From Oecophyllibacter saccharovorans (GTDB lineage: Bacteria; Pseudomonadota; Alphaproteobacteria; Acetobacterales; Acetobacteraceae), in contig NZ_CP038143.1 in the NCBI RefSeq assembly GCF_006542375.1, positions 1,054,001 to 1,118,000 on the forward strand: DNA of 64,000 nucleotides, written 5' to 3'. This document shows, one piece after another, positions 1 through 9,017 of this stretch; positions within the stretch are counted from its first letter, which is position 1; each line of letters begins with the position of its first letter. Below the pieces are notes generated by a model. The model did not search any database and had not been told where the DNA came from. It saw only the letters and a program-made list of their open reading frames with translations. The translations under genes were made by a program, and so were the position numbers.

Positions 1-275
1 TCTGCCGCGTGGCTGTGCCCGCTGCGCTGCCCTCGGTATTTGTCGGTCTGTTCATGGGGCTTGGCGCCTCTTTCGCCGTCCTGGTGGCCGCTGAGATGAT
101 GGGGGTGAAATCAGGGCTGGGCTGGTACCTGCAATGGGCGCAGGGCTGGGGGGCCTATAACAACATGTATGCCGCCCTGATCGTCATGGCGCTTCTGTTC
201 TCGAGTCTGATCACCCTTCTGTTCGCCATACGCGACCGCGTCCTGACCTGGCAGCCCGGAGAAGTGCAATGGTGA
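1..275 (+). CDS. ABC transporter permease, C-terminal fragment (nitrate/sulfonate/taurine type)
   Basis: Partial gene whose 5' end lies before the window; the frame is open from the first bases and stops at 275. About 90 residues are visible. They hold the cytoplasmic EAA-type loop around AALPSVFVGLFMGLGASF, which couples the permease to its ATPase, and a last membrane segment (ALIVMALLFSSLITLLF). This arrangement is typical of the SsuC/TauC/NrtB binding-protein-dependent permeases. The stop codon overlaps the start of the ATPase gene (ATGGTGA), so the two are translationally coupled. The substrate cannot be told from this fragment: sulfonate, taurine, nitrate and related compounds are all transported by the family. 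Confidence 0.85.
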   Translation, partial: CRVAVPAALPSVFVGLFMGLGASFAVLVAAEMMGVKSGLGWYLQWAQGWGAYNNMYAALIVMALLFSSLITLLFAIRDRVLTWQPGEVQW

Positions 276-1123
276 AAGAGTCCCTCGAAACCAGGACCCC
301 GCTTCAGGTGGCCCCTCCTGCCGGCAATGCTTCTGGAACGGACGCTAACCTGCCGATCGGCACGGACAAGGGCGCGCATATCCAGATCGACCATGTAAGC
401 CACCGGTTCGGTCAGGGGGAGAAAGCGCTGCCGGTTCTCAAGGATGTGTCGCTTGATATCAAGCCTGGGGAATTCGTGGCTGTTCTGGGGCCTTCAGGCA
501 GTGGCAAGTCCACCCTGCTGCGCCTGGTCTCAGGATTGGAAAAACCGTCTGAGGGAACGATCCTTGCCGATGGCAAGCTCGTGACAGGGCCTGATCCCTC
601 GCGCATCGTCATGTTTCAGGATCCCACCCTGTATCCATGGCGCACGGTCGAGGGCAATGTCGCACTGGGGCTCGAAGCGCGCGGCAAGCTGAAAACGCAG
701 GGCAACCGCGTGGGGGAGGCGATCGATCTGGTCGGGCTTCAGGGCTTCGAGAAGGCCTATCCCCGCCAGCTTTCAGGCGGCATGGCCCAGCGCGCGGCCC
801 TGGCACGCGCCCTGGTCAATGACCCGCGCCTGCTGATTTTGGATGAGCCGTTCGGCAAGCTGGATTCCCTGACCCGCCTGACGATGCAGGGCGAGCTGCT
901 CAAGCTATGGCAACGCGAGCGCTTCACGACCCTGCTGGTGACCCACGACGTGGAGGAAGCCCTGTTTCTGGCGCAGCGCGTTATCGTGTTCGGCCAACGC
1001 CCGGCGCAGATCAAGGCTGAATTCAAGGTGGATCTGCCTTATCCGCGCCACAGGGGCGACCCCGCCCTGGCTGCCCTGCGCCAGAAGGCCCTGGCCGAGC
1101 TCGGGCTGGACGCGGACTGGTAG
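269..1123 (+). CDS. ABC transporter ATP-binding protein (SsuB/TauB/NrtD family)
   Basis: Cytoplasmic ATPase of 284 residues that powers the permease encoded just upstream. Visible motifs are Walker A (GPSGSGKST, near residue 75), a Q-loop (MFQDPTLYPWR), the signature LSGGMAQR, Walker B (LLILDEP) and the switch histidine (LLVTHDVEEAL). The GMAQR signature and the YPWR Q-loop fit the nitrate/sulfonate/taurine subfamily. An N-terminal extension of about 30 residues of low complexity precedes the ABC domain. The ATG at 269 overlaps the permease stop. The solute-binding protein must lie outside the window. The family call is firm; the substrate is not known. Confidence 0.92.
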   Translation: MVKESLETRTPLQVAPPAGNASGTDANLPIGTDKGAHIQIDHVSHRFGQGEKALPVLKDVSLDIKPGEFVAVLGPSGSGKSTLLRLVSGLEKPSEGTILADGKLVTGPDPSRIVMFQDPTLYPWRTVEGNVALGLEARGKLKTQGNRVGEAIDLVGLQGFEKAYPRQLSGGMAQRAALARALVNDPRLLILDEPFGKLDSLTRLTMQGELLKLWQRERFTTLLVTHDVEEALFLAQRVIVFGQRPAQIKAEFKVDLPYPRHRGDPALAALRQKALAELGLDADW

Positions 1124-1263
1124 AAGCCCGGGTTTGCGCGCAACAGGCGGCAAAAGACTTCTTGCAAAAGACAGGGGAGCGGTGGATCTAGGGAGCAGGG
1201 GCGCTCTCAGTGGCAGCATCAAGCTGTCCCTGAAAGGGCCCGGTCGCCTGAATGGAGAAAGAG

Positions 1264-1485
1264 ATGTCCAAAAACGCTTTCATTATCGAACATGCGCCTG
1301 GCAAGCAGAATGACCAGCCGGGGTCGCATTATGAAGTTGTCAACGGTGAAGGCAAGGTTGTCCATCGCTGCGCCAGTGAACAGCATGCAGTGCACTGGGC
1401 CAAGGAGCAGGGTATGACGCCCCATCTCTCCAAGGACCGCCATGCCACCGATATCCACAAGGCTGAGCACTGGCGCGCTGTCTGA
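1264..1485 (+). CDS. Small conserved-looking hypothetical protein (73 aa)
   Basis: No family recognised. The product is hydrophilic and rich in His, Glu and Lys, with no signal peptide or membrane segment; the central part GSHYEVVNGEGKVVHRC resembles a small beta-sheet protein. I chose ATG 1264 because GGAGAAAG sits just upstream; an in-frame ATG at 1252 would add four residues but lies inside that ribosome site. A strong terminator follows 12 bases after the stop, and the ABC genes end 140 bases upstream, so this is probably a monocistronic gene. Reality of the gene is supported by its ribosome site and its own terminator. Confidence 0.7.
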   Translation: MSKNAFIIEHAPGKQNDQPGSHYEVVNGEGKVVHRCASEQHAVHWAKEQGMTPHLSKDRHATDIHKAEHWRAV

Positions 1486-1497
1486 GCGGTCCTGAAA

Positions 1498-1527
1498 GGC
1501 GACGGGTAGGTTTCCCGTCGCCTTTTT
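1498..1527 (+). terminator. Rho-independent terminator after the 73-aa gene
   Basis: Perfect 9-bp stem GGCGACGGG/CCCGTCGCC with a 7-base loop, followed by TTTTT. Three A residues precede the stem, so it may also slow transcription coming from tyrS on the other strand. Confidence 0.9.
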
Positions 1528-1560
1528 GCTGTTTTGCTGCTGTTTGGCAGGGTGGGAAAG

Positions 1561-2886
1561 TCAGTCCGAGGCGAGACGAACGAGAAGATGTTTCTTGCGG
1601 CCCGATGAAAGTTTCAGAAGGCCGTCCTGAAAGTCGGAAGACGTGATGAGCTGGTTTTCATCGCTCACGGGCCGGTCAGCGAGACGTGCGCCCCCGCCAC
1701 GGATCAGCCGGCGTGCTTCCCCGCCGGAAGAGGCCAGCCCTGCTTCCTGAAAGAGCTTGAAGGCCGGCAGCCCTGACGCGAACAGGGAAGCAGGCAGGGA
1801 TTTTTCAGGCAGCGCCTCTCCCATTCCGCCGCCGCTGAAAACCTTGCCGGCTGTCCGAGCTGCTTCTTCAGCTGCTTCGCGCCCATGGCAGATGGCGGTG
1901 GCCTCGGTTGCGAGGATTTTTTTGGCCTCGTTGATGGCAGCGCCTTCGAGCGCGCCCAGGCGCGCGCATTCCTCGACCGGCAGATCAGTGAACATTTTCA
2001 GGAAGCGCCCGACATCGGCATCTTCCGTATTGCGCCAGAACTGCCAGTAATCGAAAACGGGCAGTTTCTCCTTGCGCACCCACCTGGCCCCGCCGGCAGA
2101 TTTGCCCATCTTCGCCCCTGAAGCGGTGGTGACGAGCGGCGTGGTCAGCCCGAAGAGGCGCGCGCCGTCGGTCCTGCGCGCAAGCTCGATGCCCGAGACG
2201 ATATTGCCCCACTGGTCGGAGCCGCCCATCTGCAGCACCGCGCCATGGCGGCGGTGCAGTTCGCGGAAGTCATAGGCCTGGAGGATGGAGTAGTTGAACT
2301 CCAGAAAGGTCAGCCCCTGTTCACGCTCCAGGCGCTGTTTAACACTTTCGAAAGACAGCATGCGGCTGATGGAGAACTGCACGCCGACATCCTCGAGCAG
2401 GTCGAGATAGGAAAGCCTGTCCAGCCACTCCGCGTTATTGGCCAGCAGCGCGCCTGCCCTGCCGTCCTGTCCGTGGGTTTCGAAATCCAGGAACTGCCGC
2501 AGGCTGGCTTCTATCCCGGCCAGGTTGCGGGCGATTGTCTCCGCTGTCATCAGCGTGCGCGCTTCATCGCGGAAGGAGGGGTCGCCGATTCGCGCCGTCC
2601 CGCCGCCTGCGATCGCAATCGGGCGATGACCGTGCTTCTGCAGCAGGCGCAGCATCATGATCGACAGGGCATTGCCGACATGCAGGGAATCAGCTGTGGG
2701 GTCGAAGCCGACATAAGCCGTGACCGGTCCTGCAGCCATCAGGGCGTCGAGGCCTTGGGCGTCCGTGCACTGGAAGATCATGCCGCGCGCCTGGGCCTCG
2801 CGCAGGAAAGGACTGCTGAACTGCGCTTCAGTCAGGGATGTGGCGGCTGATACAGGCGTGTTAGCTTGCGGAGCAGTCGCCGTCAT
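1561..2886 (-). CDS. tyrS: Tyrosine--tRNA ligase
   Basis: Cytoplasmic enzyme that charges tRNA-Tyr with tyrosine using ATP. The 441 residues contain the class I HIGH-like motif LHVGN (residues 68-72), the KMSKS-like loop KMGKS near residue 263, and a C-terminal S4 RNA-binding domain (LIRGGGARLADRPV). Length matches bacterial TyrRS with a slightly long N-terminus of about 20 residues. The start overlaps the stop of the upstream hydrolase gene in the pattern TGATG, so the two genes form an operon read from right to left. Identification is secure. Confidence 0.97.
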   Translation of the reverse strand: MTATAPQANTPVSAATSLTEAQFSSPFLREAQARGMIFQCTDAQGLDALMAAGPVTAYVGFDPTADSLHVGNALSIMMLRLLQKHGHRPIAIAGGGTARIGDPSFRDEARTLMTAETIARNLAGIEASLRQFLDFETHGQDGRAGALLANNAEWLDRLSYLDLLEDVGVQFSISRMLSFESVKQRLEREQGLTFLEFNYSILQAYDFRELHRRHGAVLQMGGSDQWGNIVSGIELARRTDGARLFGLTTPLVTTASGAKMGKSAGGARWVRKEKLPVFDYWQFWRNTEDADVGRFLKMFTDLPVEECARLGALEGAAINEAKKILATEATAICHGREAAEEAARTAGKVFSGGGMGEALPEKSLPASLFASGLPAFKLFQEAGLASSGGEARRLIRGGGARLADRPVSDENQLITSSDFQDGLLKLSSGRKKHLLVRLASD

Positions 2887-3554
2887 CAGTCTTCCTCAGC
2901 CTCCACGGAGAGGAAGAAGGCCTGGCGGACGGTGACATGGTCTTCAATGGCATCGGTGATCTGGCGGATCTGCTTGGCAAAGATGTGATCGGCCTGCTCA
3001 AAGACGCGGTAATCGACCTCGACGTTCTTCTGCGTGTTCAGCTTGTCCACCAGTTTGCGGATGCTGCTTTCGGGGGCGAGGGTGTCCTTGCCGCCGGCGA
3101 TCATCAGGCCGCTGCAGGGGCAGGGGGCGAGAAAGCCGAAATCATAGTCATTGGCCGGCGGGGCCACGCTGACCCAGCCGCGGATTTCAGGCCGGCGCAT
3201 GAGAAGCTGCATGCCGACGAAGGCGCCGAAGGAATAACCGCAGACCCACAGCTCGGTGGAGTTGGGGTTGACCATCTGCATCCAGTCCAGGGCGGCCGCC
3301 GCATCGGAAATTTCGCCGATACCGCCATCATAGCGGCCCTGCGAGCGCCCGACGCCACGTGAATTGTAGCGCATGACAGAAAAGCCCATCTCCTGGAAAC
3401 GCCGGTACATGGAATAGGTGACGCGGTTGTTCATGCTCCCGCCGTGCAGAGGATGGGGGTGCAGAACCAGGGCGAGGGGGGCATTGGGCGTGTCGGAATG
3501 GTGATAGCGGCCTTCAAGTCGCCCGTCCGGGCCGGCGAACATCACTTCAGGCAT
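2886..3554 (-). CDS. Alpha/beta hydrolase (COG2945-like)
   Basis: Predicted cytoplasmic serine hydrolase of 222 residues. The oxyanion segment LVLHPHPLHGGSMNN, the nucleophile elbow GYSFG and a late Asp/His pair (DTLAPESS, DHIF) are the usual landmarks of the short alpha/beta hydrolases annotated as COG2945. The substrate is unknown. I chose ATG 3554 (MPEVMF); an in-frame TTG at 3572 is possible but has no better ribosome site. The gene is first in a pair with tyrS, overlapping it by one base. Confidence 0.85.
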   Translation of the reverse strand: MPEVMFAGPDGRLEGRYHHSDTPNAPLALVLHPHPLHGGSMNNRVTYSMYRRFQEMGFSVMRYNSRGVGRSQGRYDGGIGEISDAAAALDWMQMVNPNSTELWVCGYSFGAFVGMQLLMRRPEIRGWVSVAPPANDYDFGFLAPCPCSGLMIAGGKDTLAPESSIRKLVDKLNTQKNVEVDYRVFEQADHIFAKQIRQITDAIEDHVTVRQAFFLSVEAEED

Positions 3555-4074
3555 GGGTCTCTCGTCTTTCAAAGCCCTTGAATGGCCTGGCCTGATGCAG
3601 TCTGACCGGGAATTACCGGTGAATGCTGCAGCGCCAGGTTATCCCCGACAGGCGGGGAGGCGGGCGAGATGGGTCAGAAGGCGTTCCGGCGGGCTGAGAT
3701 CAAAGCGCTTGGGCTCTGAGCCTTGACCTGTGCCGCCAGCGGAAACGGCCCTGTGCGTTTAAGTGTCCGGGACTTCCCGGCTGATGATCCAACAGTCTCT
3801 AGGTCTTGTCTTTCCTTCAGCTCATCCGGTCGGGCTGGGAAAGCCGATCGGCACAGATATGAAAACCTGCTGAGGGCGCGGGGACTACATCCCCGAATGC
3901 GAGACCAACCATTATTTTGCCTTATATATCGGTTGCGGAAACATAATTTCCACCATATTCGTCATAAATTACGCTGCTGCCCCAACTCTCCTACTCATCC
4001 CGCCCCTCAACAGAGGTGCAGGCAGGGGCTTTGGAGCCCGCAATCACTGTTTCAGTTTCAGGATTCGTTCCAGC
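3555..4074. other. Long intergenic region between divergent operons, with an AT-rich core
   Basis: No convincing gene lies here. It must hold the promoters of the hydrolase-tyrS operon (minus) and the desulfurase operon (plus). A short hairpin CGGGGA-ctaca-TCCCCG lies at 3879-3895. An AT-rich island at about 3909-3975 stands out from the GC-rich surroundings and contains the inverted repeat GGAAA-cataa-TTTCC (3937-3951), a possible operator. I could not choose a single convincing -35/-10 pair. Confidence 0.6.
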
Positions 4075-5289
4075 GTGACTCCCCCTTCATCCAACTCAGC
4101 AAAGCCGGTCTATCTGGATGCCAACGCCACCGAGCCCCTGCGTCCCTCAGCGCGTGCAGCGCTCCTGAAGGGGCTGGAGGTGGAGGGAAATCCGGCTTCC
4201 GTGCATGCGCCGGGCCGTCAGGCGCGTGCCCTGCTGGAGGAGGCGCGCACGCGCCTGGCACAGGCTTTCGGGCGCGAGGCGGACAGCGTGGTTTTCACCT
4301 CCGGCGGAACTGAAGCGGATAGCCTGGCTGTTCATGCGCTGGGTGCCGTTCACGGGCGGCGGGTGATCCTGGGTGCGACCGAACACGCCGCCCTTCACGG
4401 GGCTGCGCGCGCCGAGAAAGTGCCGACAGAAATCCTGCCTGTTGATAGGGCGGGGCGGCCTGACTCCGCCCGGTTGCGCGAGATGCTGGGCGGAGGTCCG
4501 CCAGCTTTGGTCTGCGTCATGGCAGCCAACAATGAGACAGGCGTGGTGTCGCCCCTGGCTGAAATCGCTGCCATCAGCAGAGAGACAGGCGCGCAGCTGC
4601 ATGTGGACGCGGTACAGGCAGCTGGTCGCCTGCCCTGGGGCAGCAGAGACTGGAATGCGGAAGTTCTCCGCGAGGCCTCATTGGCGGTTTCAGGGCACAA
4701 GATGGGGGGGGTCATGGGAGCCGGCGCCCTGATCCTGCCCCGTGACCGCCCGTTGATGCCTCTTTTGCCCGGCGGCGGTCAGGAGAGGGGGCGGCGCGGC
4801 GGCACGCCTGCCCTGCCTGCCCTGTTGGCCATGGTGGCTGCTCTGGAAGAAAGCCGTGCTCAGGACTGGCAGGCGATTGCCGGGATGCGTGATGAACTGC
4901 AGGCCCGGGCTGTGGCTGCGGGCGCGCTCGTGGCCGGCGTGTCTGCTGAGGAAGGGGTTGGGGAAGCCGCGACAGAACGCCTGCCCAATACCCTGTCTCT
5001 CATTCTGCCAGGCGTTTCCGGGCAGACGCAGCTGATGCTGCTGGACCTGGCCGGATTTGCCGTTTCCGCCGGATCCGCCTGTTCATCCGGCAAGGTGACC
5101 TCCTCGCCTGTGCTGGAAGCCATGGGTTATGGCGCGCAGGCTGGCCAGGCCATCCGCGTTTCGCTGCCCTGGAATGTGCAGCCCGGGGAGGTGCAGGCCT
5201 TCGGGCAGGCCTATGTGGAAATGGCCCAGCGTCTGCGCGCCCGCCAGCCGGCGTCCTCTGCAGGCCCCGGTAGAGACACAGGCGCATGA
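4075..5289 (+). CDS. Cysteine desulfurase, diverged NifS/IscS paralogue (first of a tandem pair)
   Basis: PLP enzyme of 404 residues, aminotransferase class V, expected to remove sulfur from cysteine as a protein persulfide. The PLP lysine is K209 in SGHKM, the cofactor-binding HVDAVQ segment is present, and the catalytic Cys is C336 in SAGSACSSG. It departs from the family in places: GGTEAD instead of the usual GGTEAN, and QERGRRGGTP where an RSGT loop is normal. It starts at GTG 4075, the only good start before the conserved YLDANAT. Its stop overlaps the next desulfurase (ATGA). The role is inferred as sulfur supply to the ferredoxin/MnmA genes downstream; division of labour with the second copy is unknown. 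Confidence 0.88.
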   Translation: MTPPSSNSAKPVYLDANATEPLRPSARAALLKGLEVEGNPASVHAPGRQARALLEEARTRLAQAFGREADSVVFTSGGTEADSLAVHALGAVHGRRVILGATEHAALHGAARAEKVPTEILPVDRAGRPDSARLREMLGGGPPALVCVMAANNETGVVSPLAEIAAISRETGAQLHVDAVQAAGRLPWGSRDWNAEVLREASLAVSGHKMGGVMGAGALILPRDRPLMPLLPGGGQERGRRGGTPALPALLAMVAALEESRAQDWQAIAGMRDELQARAVAAGALVAGVSAEEGVGEAATERLPNTLSLILPGVSGQTQLMLLDLAGFAVSAGSACSSGKVTSSPVLEAMGYGAQAGQAIRVSLPWNVQPGEVQAFGQAYVEMAQRLRARQPASSAGPGRDTGA

Positions 5290-6461
5290 TCTATCTTGAT
5301 TATCTGGCCACCACCCCGTGCGATCCGCGTGTGGTGGAGGCGATGCTGCCGTGGTTCACGCGGGATTTCGGCAATGCGGGGAGTTTGCATGCACCGGGCC
5401 GCAAGGCTGCTGAAGCCGTTGCGCGCGCGCGCGCGCAGGTTGCAGGCCTGCTTGGTGTGACGGCGGAAGAGATCATCTTCACGTCGGGCGCGACGGAGGC
5501 CAACAATCTCGCCATCAAGGGTGTTGCCCGCTACCGCCGCCCGGGCGCGCCGGGCCCGGAGACGCCCCGACGCCGGATCGTGACGCTGGCGACAGAACAT
5601 AAATGCGTTCTGCAGACCGTGACTGACCTGGAGAAAGAAGGGTTTGAGCCCTGCGTGCTCGGTGTCGGTGCAGATGGACGGGTGGATGAAGAGGCTTTCC
5701 GGCAGGCTCTCGAAGTGCCGACGCTTCTGGTCAGCGTCATGGCGGCCAATAATGAGACAGGGGTGATCCAGAACCTGGACGTGCTGGCTGCCATGACACG
5801 CGAGGCGGGGGCCACGGTGCACAGCGACCTGGCGCAGGCTGCCGGCAAGATGCCGCTTTCCCTGGCTGGTCTCGATCTGGCGTCTGTATCGGGCCACAAG
5901 CTTTATGGCCCCAAGGGCATCGGTGTCCTTTACGTGCGCCGCCGCCCGCGTGTCCGCCTGCAGCCGCTTTTTTCAGGCGGTGGCCAGGAGAGGCTTCTGC
6001 GCTCAGGCACGCTGCCGGTGCCGCTGGTGGTCGGGATGGGGCGCGCTGCCGAGCTGATGCGCGAGGAAGGGGCGGCAGAAGCCGTGCGCCTGGCCCGGCT
6101 GCGGGAGCGGCTGCTCCAGGGTCTGCGGGAGCATTGGCCGCATCTGCGGGTGAATGGCACGGGGACTGAAAATTTCTCTCTCCTCCCTCAACTGCCCGGG
6201 GCGCTGAATGTCTGTCTGGGCGAGAGCGGACCGCCAGCCCGCGCTCTGCTGGAAGCCGTGCCTGAAGTGGCTGCTTCGCTCGGTTCGGCCTGTACGGCCG
6301 GGTCAGGTGCGTCTTCCTACGTCCTGCGCGCCATGGGGCTTTCCGAAGCCCGGGCGCAGAGAAGCTTGCGCCTGTCGGTCGGACGCTTTACGTCGGAGGA
6401 CGAAATCGACCGTGCCGTCGCCATGCTGGGGGCGGCTTTCAGTCGCATCTCCAGGAGCTGA
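5286..6461 (+). CDS. Cysteine desulfurase, IscS/NifS type (second of a tandem pair)
   Basis: Group I cysteine desulfurase of 391 residues. The PLP lysine is K205 ([10 protein letters not shown]), the substrate loop QERLLRSGT is canonical, the His of ATEHK (about 105) is present and the catalytic Cys is C336 in SLGSACTAG. This copy keeps the classical motifs better than its neighbour and is the likelier IscS. Unusual is [12 protein letters not shown], where FGNPSS is normal. ATG 5286 overlaps the stop of the first copy. It is followed by a ferredoxin and mnmA, which fits a supply line of sulfur for tRNA 2-thiouridine and possibly Fe-S clusters. No IscU, IscA or Hsc chaperone gene is nearby. 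Confidence 0.92.
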   Translation: MIYLDYLATTPCDPRVVEAMLPWFTRDFGNAGSLHAPGRKAAEAVARARAQVAGLLGVTAEEIIFTSGATEANNLAIKGVARYRRPGAPGPETPRRRIVTLATEHKCVLQTVTDLEKEGFEPCVLGVGADGRVDEEAFRQALEVPTLLVSVMAANNETGVIQNLDVLAAMTREAGATVHSDLAQAAGKMPLSLAGLDLASVSGHKLYGPKGIGVLYVRRRPRVRLQPLFSGGGQERLLRSGTLPVPLVVGMGRAAELMREEGAAEAVRLARLRERLLQGLREHWPHLRVNGTGTENFSLLPQLPGALNVCLGESGPPARALLEAVPEVAASLGSACTAGSGASSYVLRAMGLSEARAQRSLRLSVGRFTSEDEIDRAVAMLGAAFSRISRS

Positions 6462-6526
6462 GGGGCGATCGGGCAGAACCGGCGTTTTTTCAGACCGAGA
6501 GACGGGCGACGCAGCTGGAGAAGTTT

Positions 6527-6835
6527 ATGGCTCGCATGACGTTCATAGACCGTGACGGTACCCGTCGCGAGGTGGAGGCGAAAAACGGCCTTTCCGTTCT
6601 GGAGATCGCCCATGAAAATGACATCGACCTGGAAGGCGCCTGTGAAGGCTCGCTGGCCTGCGCCACCTGTCATGTGATCGTGGAGCCGGAATGGGCTCCC
6701 AAGCTGGCCCAGCCCACCGAGGATGAGGAAGACATGCTCGATCTGGCCTACGGGCTGGAGAAGACCTCCCGCCTGGGCTGCCAGATCGTGATGAATGACG
6801 AGCTGGATGGTCTGGTGGTGCGCGTTCCCAAATAA
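6527..6835 (+). CDS. 2Fe-2S ferredoxin, adrenodoxin/ISC type
   Basis: Small electron carrier of 102 residues. Four cluster ligands are visible: C39, C45 and C48 in [12 protein letters not shown] and C85 in RLGCQIV, the spacing of vertebrate-type/ISC ferredoxins (Fdx). Length is normal for the family. ATG 6527 is preceded by GGAGAAG. In ISC systems such a ferredoxin reduces the sulfur during cluster assembly, so its place 65 bases after a desulfurase is meaningful. It could also serve a cytochrome P450, but none is nearby. Confidence 0.93.
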   Translation: MARMTFIDRDGTRREVEAKNGLSVLEIAHENDIDLEGACEGSLACATCHVIVEPEWAPKLAQPTEDEEDMLDLAYGLEKTSRLGCQIVMNDELDGLVVRVPK

Positions 6836-6902
6836 ATTCTCCGCCTGCCGGGAAGCGGAATTTTCTCGACAGGGAAGCGGCAGATAAGCTCTACACAGGC
6901 TT

Positions 6903-8000
6903 ATGCGTATTCTTGCAGCCATGTCAGGGGGGGTGGACAGCTCCGTGGTTGCCGCCCTGCTCAAGCGGGAAGGGCACGAGGTGATCGGGGCCACCCTCCA
7001 GCTTTATGATCATTCCGGCCCGGCCAAGGCCGGCGCCTGCTGTGCCGGCCGCGACATCCGTGACGCCCGCGCGGTTGCGGACCGGATCGGCTTTCCGCAT
7101 TACGTGATTGATGCGGAAGGGCGCTTTCGCGAAAGTGTCATTGAAAGCTTTGCCGATGCCTATGCGCGCGGGGAAACGCCGGTGCCGTGTGTTGCCTGCA
7201 ATCAGGGGGTGAAGTTCACCGATCTGCTCAACCTGGCCCGTGACCTGGGCTGTGAGGCCATGGCGACAGGCCATTACGTCCGGCGGGTGGAAAAAAACGG
7301 GCATGCGGAGATGCACCGGCCGGTCGACAGTGCGCGCGACCAGTCCTGGTTCCTGTTCGCCACTACCCAGGCCCAGCTCGACTATCTGCGCTTTCCCCTG
7401 GGCGAGATGCCCGACAAGGCCCATGTCCGCGCGCTGGCTGAAGAGCTGGGACTCGACGTTGCCGCAAAGCCTGACAGCCAGGATATCTGCTTTGTCACCA
7501 ATGGCTCTTATGCCTCCCTGGTTGAAGAGCTGCGTCCTGAAATCCGTGGTCCCGGCGAGATCGTTGATGAAGCCGGGCATGTGCTGGGCCGCCATGAAGG
7601 TATTGCCCGCTATACGGTGGGGCAGAGCAAGAGACTGGGAGATCTGCATACGCGCCTGGGGGCCCGTCAGATCGTGACGCGCATTGACGGCCCCACCCGT
7701 CGTGTCGTGGTGGGGCCGCGCGCCCAGCTGGCGCAGTCGGACCGCAGGCGCGTGATCCTGCGTGACATGAACTGGCTGTGCGCGCCTGAGACCGAAGCAG
7801 GCGGACAGGAGGAGGGCGGTATCCGCTGCGGCGTGCAGCTGCGCGCGCGTGAGGGCGAACGTGCCGCCCTTGTCCGCCCCCTTGGGGCAGGGCGGGCGGA
7901 AGTCATGCTGGATGAGCCGGCCCTGGCCGCGCCGGGTCAGGCCTGCGTGCTGTACCGGGGCAGCCGCGTGCTGGGCGGCGGTTTTATCCTGCCGGAATGA
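6903..8000 (+). CDS. mnmA: tRNA-specific 2-thiouridylase MnmA
   Basis: Puts sulfur on uridine 34 of tRNA-Lys, -Glu and -Gln using ATP and a relayed persulfide. The PP-loop SGGVDSS is at residues 8-14; the catalytic cysteines are C99 (CVACNQGVKF) and C196 (DSQDICF), matching the two catalytic cysteines of E. coli MnmA. The rest has the usual central and C-terminal beta-barrel domains; 365 residues is a normal length. It is the last gene of the desulfurase-ferredoxin operon, which explains where its sulfur comes from. It converges with oxyR, six bases away. Confidence 0.96.
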   Translation: MRILAAMSGGVDSSVVAALLKREGHEVIGATLQLYDHSGPAKAGACCAGRDIRDARAVADRIGFPHYVIDAEGRFRESVIESFADAYARGETPVPCVACNQGVKFTDLLNLARDLGCEAMATGHYVRRVEKNGHAEMHRPVDSARDQSWFLFATTQAQLDYLRFPLGEMPDKAHVRALAEELGLDVAAKPDSQDICFVTNGSYASLVEELRPEIRGPGEIVDEAGHVLGRHEGIARYTVGQSKRLGDLHTRLGARQIVTRIDGPTRRVVVGPRAQLAQSDRRRVILRDMNWLCAPETEAGGQEEGGIRCGVQLRAREGERAALVRPLGAGRAEVMLDEPALAAPGQACVLYRGSRVLGGGFILPE

Positions 8001-8006
8001 GAGGAT

Positions 8007-9017
8007 TCAGGGACCGGCAGTCTGCGTGAGAGCGGCTTTTGCGGCTGAAGGGGCCGGGCGCTTGCGGGGGCGGACGATCTTTTCCCCCGCTTTCAGCGCG
8101 CGGCAGCCTTCGGGCACCACTGTGCGCAGGAAAGCGGCCAGCTCGCGGAAGGCGGGGCCACGCGGATCACACTGGCGCCAGACCAGGGAAATGACGCGGC
8201 GCGCTTCCTTTTCCACCAGCGGCTGAACATGGACAAGCGTTTCAAGCTCCGTGCGGTTGCGCAGGGCCAGCTGGGGGACGAGGGAGAAACCTTCCTCCGC
8301 TGCGATCATGTGCCAGAGCATTTCAAGGCTGGTGGCCAGCCGCTCGTCATGGCTGCGCTGGGTCGCGCAGAGCGACAGCGCCTGGTCGCGCAGGCAGTGG
8401 CCGTCTTCAAGCAGCAGCAGGTCTTCGCGCGCCAGCTCGTTGAGCCGCAGGCGCGTGCGCCGGGCCAGCGGATGGGTGCTGGGAAAGACAGCCAGAAACG
8501 GCTCTTCAAAGATCGGTTCCTCCACCAGCGTGTCAGGCAGGGGCAGGGAGGCCATGAGCGCGAGGTCAAGCGTTCCCTCACGCAGGGATTTGCACAGCAC
8601 CGGCGTGGTCATCTCGCTCAGCCGCAGCCCGAGATGCGGATAGACCTTGCGGAGCTGCGGTAGCAGCTCGGGCAGGTAATAGGGGCCGAGCGTGGGAATG
8701 ACGCCGATCCGCAGCAACCCGTCCAGCGGGCCTGTATGGGCGCGCGCCACTTCCAGCAGGTTGCGGGCGCTGGCCAGAACCTCACGGCACAGACCAAGCA
8801 GCTTTTCCCCGTCTGCCGTCAGGGCCACATGGCGGCGGGAGCGCTCGAAGAGACTGACCCCCAGAAGCTGCTCGAGCTTGCGCACCTGCTCGGACAGGCC
8901 GGCCTGGCTGACCCCGCAGCGTTCAGCGGCGCGCGAGAAGTTGCGCAGGTCATCGACGGCCACCACATATTCGATATCCCGCAGGGACAGGCCGGAAAGG
9001 GGAACGTAACTGCTCAT
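8007..9017 (-). CDS. oxyR: Hydrogen peroxide-sensing LysR regulator OxyR
   Basis: LysR-type activator of 336 residues. The winged helix-turn-helix is at residues 10-70 (LRDIEYVVAV to FERS). The redox pair is visible: C208 and C217 in GHCLRDQALSLC, with the nine-residue spacing of C199/C208 of E. coli OxyR, which form a disulfide in peroxide. I start at ATG 9017; an upstream extension of the frame to 9158 has no LysR homology. It is divergent from ahpC, the typical target. The protein carries an unusually long basic C-terminal tail (VRPRKRPAPSAAK). Confidence 0.94.
   Translation of the reverse strand: MSSYVPLSGLSLRDIEYVVAVDDLRNFSRAAERCGVSQAGLSEQVRKLEQLLGVSLFERSRRHVALTADGEKLLGLCREVLASARNLLEVARAHTGPLDGLLRIGVIPTLGPYYLPELLPQLRKVYPHLGLRLSEMTTPVLCKSLREGTLDLALMASLPLPDTLVEEPIFEEPFLAVFPSTHPLARRTRLRLNELAREDLLLLEDGHCLRDQALSLCATQRSHDERLATSLEMLWHMIAAEEGFSLVPQLALRNRTELETLVHVQPLVEKEARRVISLVWRQCDPRGPAFRELAAFLRTVVPEGCRALKAGEKIVRPRKRPAPSAAKAALTQTAGP

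Noticed and set aside
3723..4313. Open frame running from the intergenic region into the first desulfurase gene
   Set aside because: Overlaps the real gene in another frame, Cys/Arg-rich and without ribosome site.
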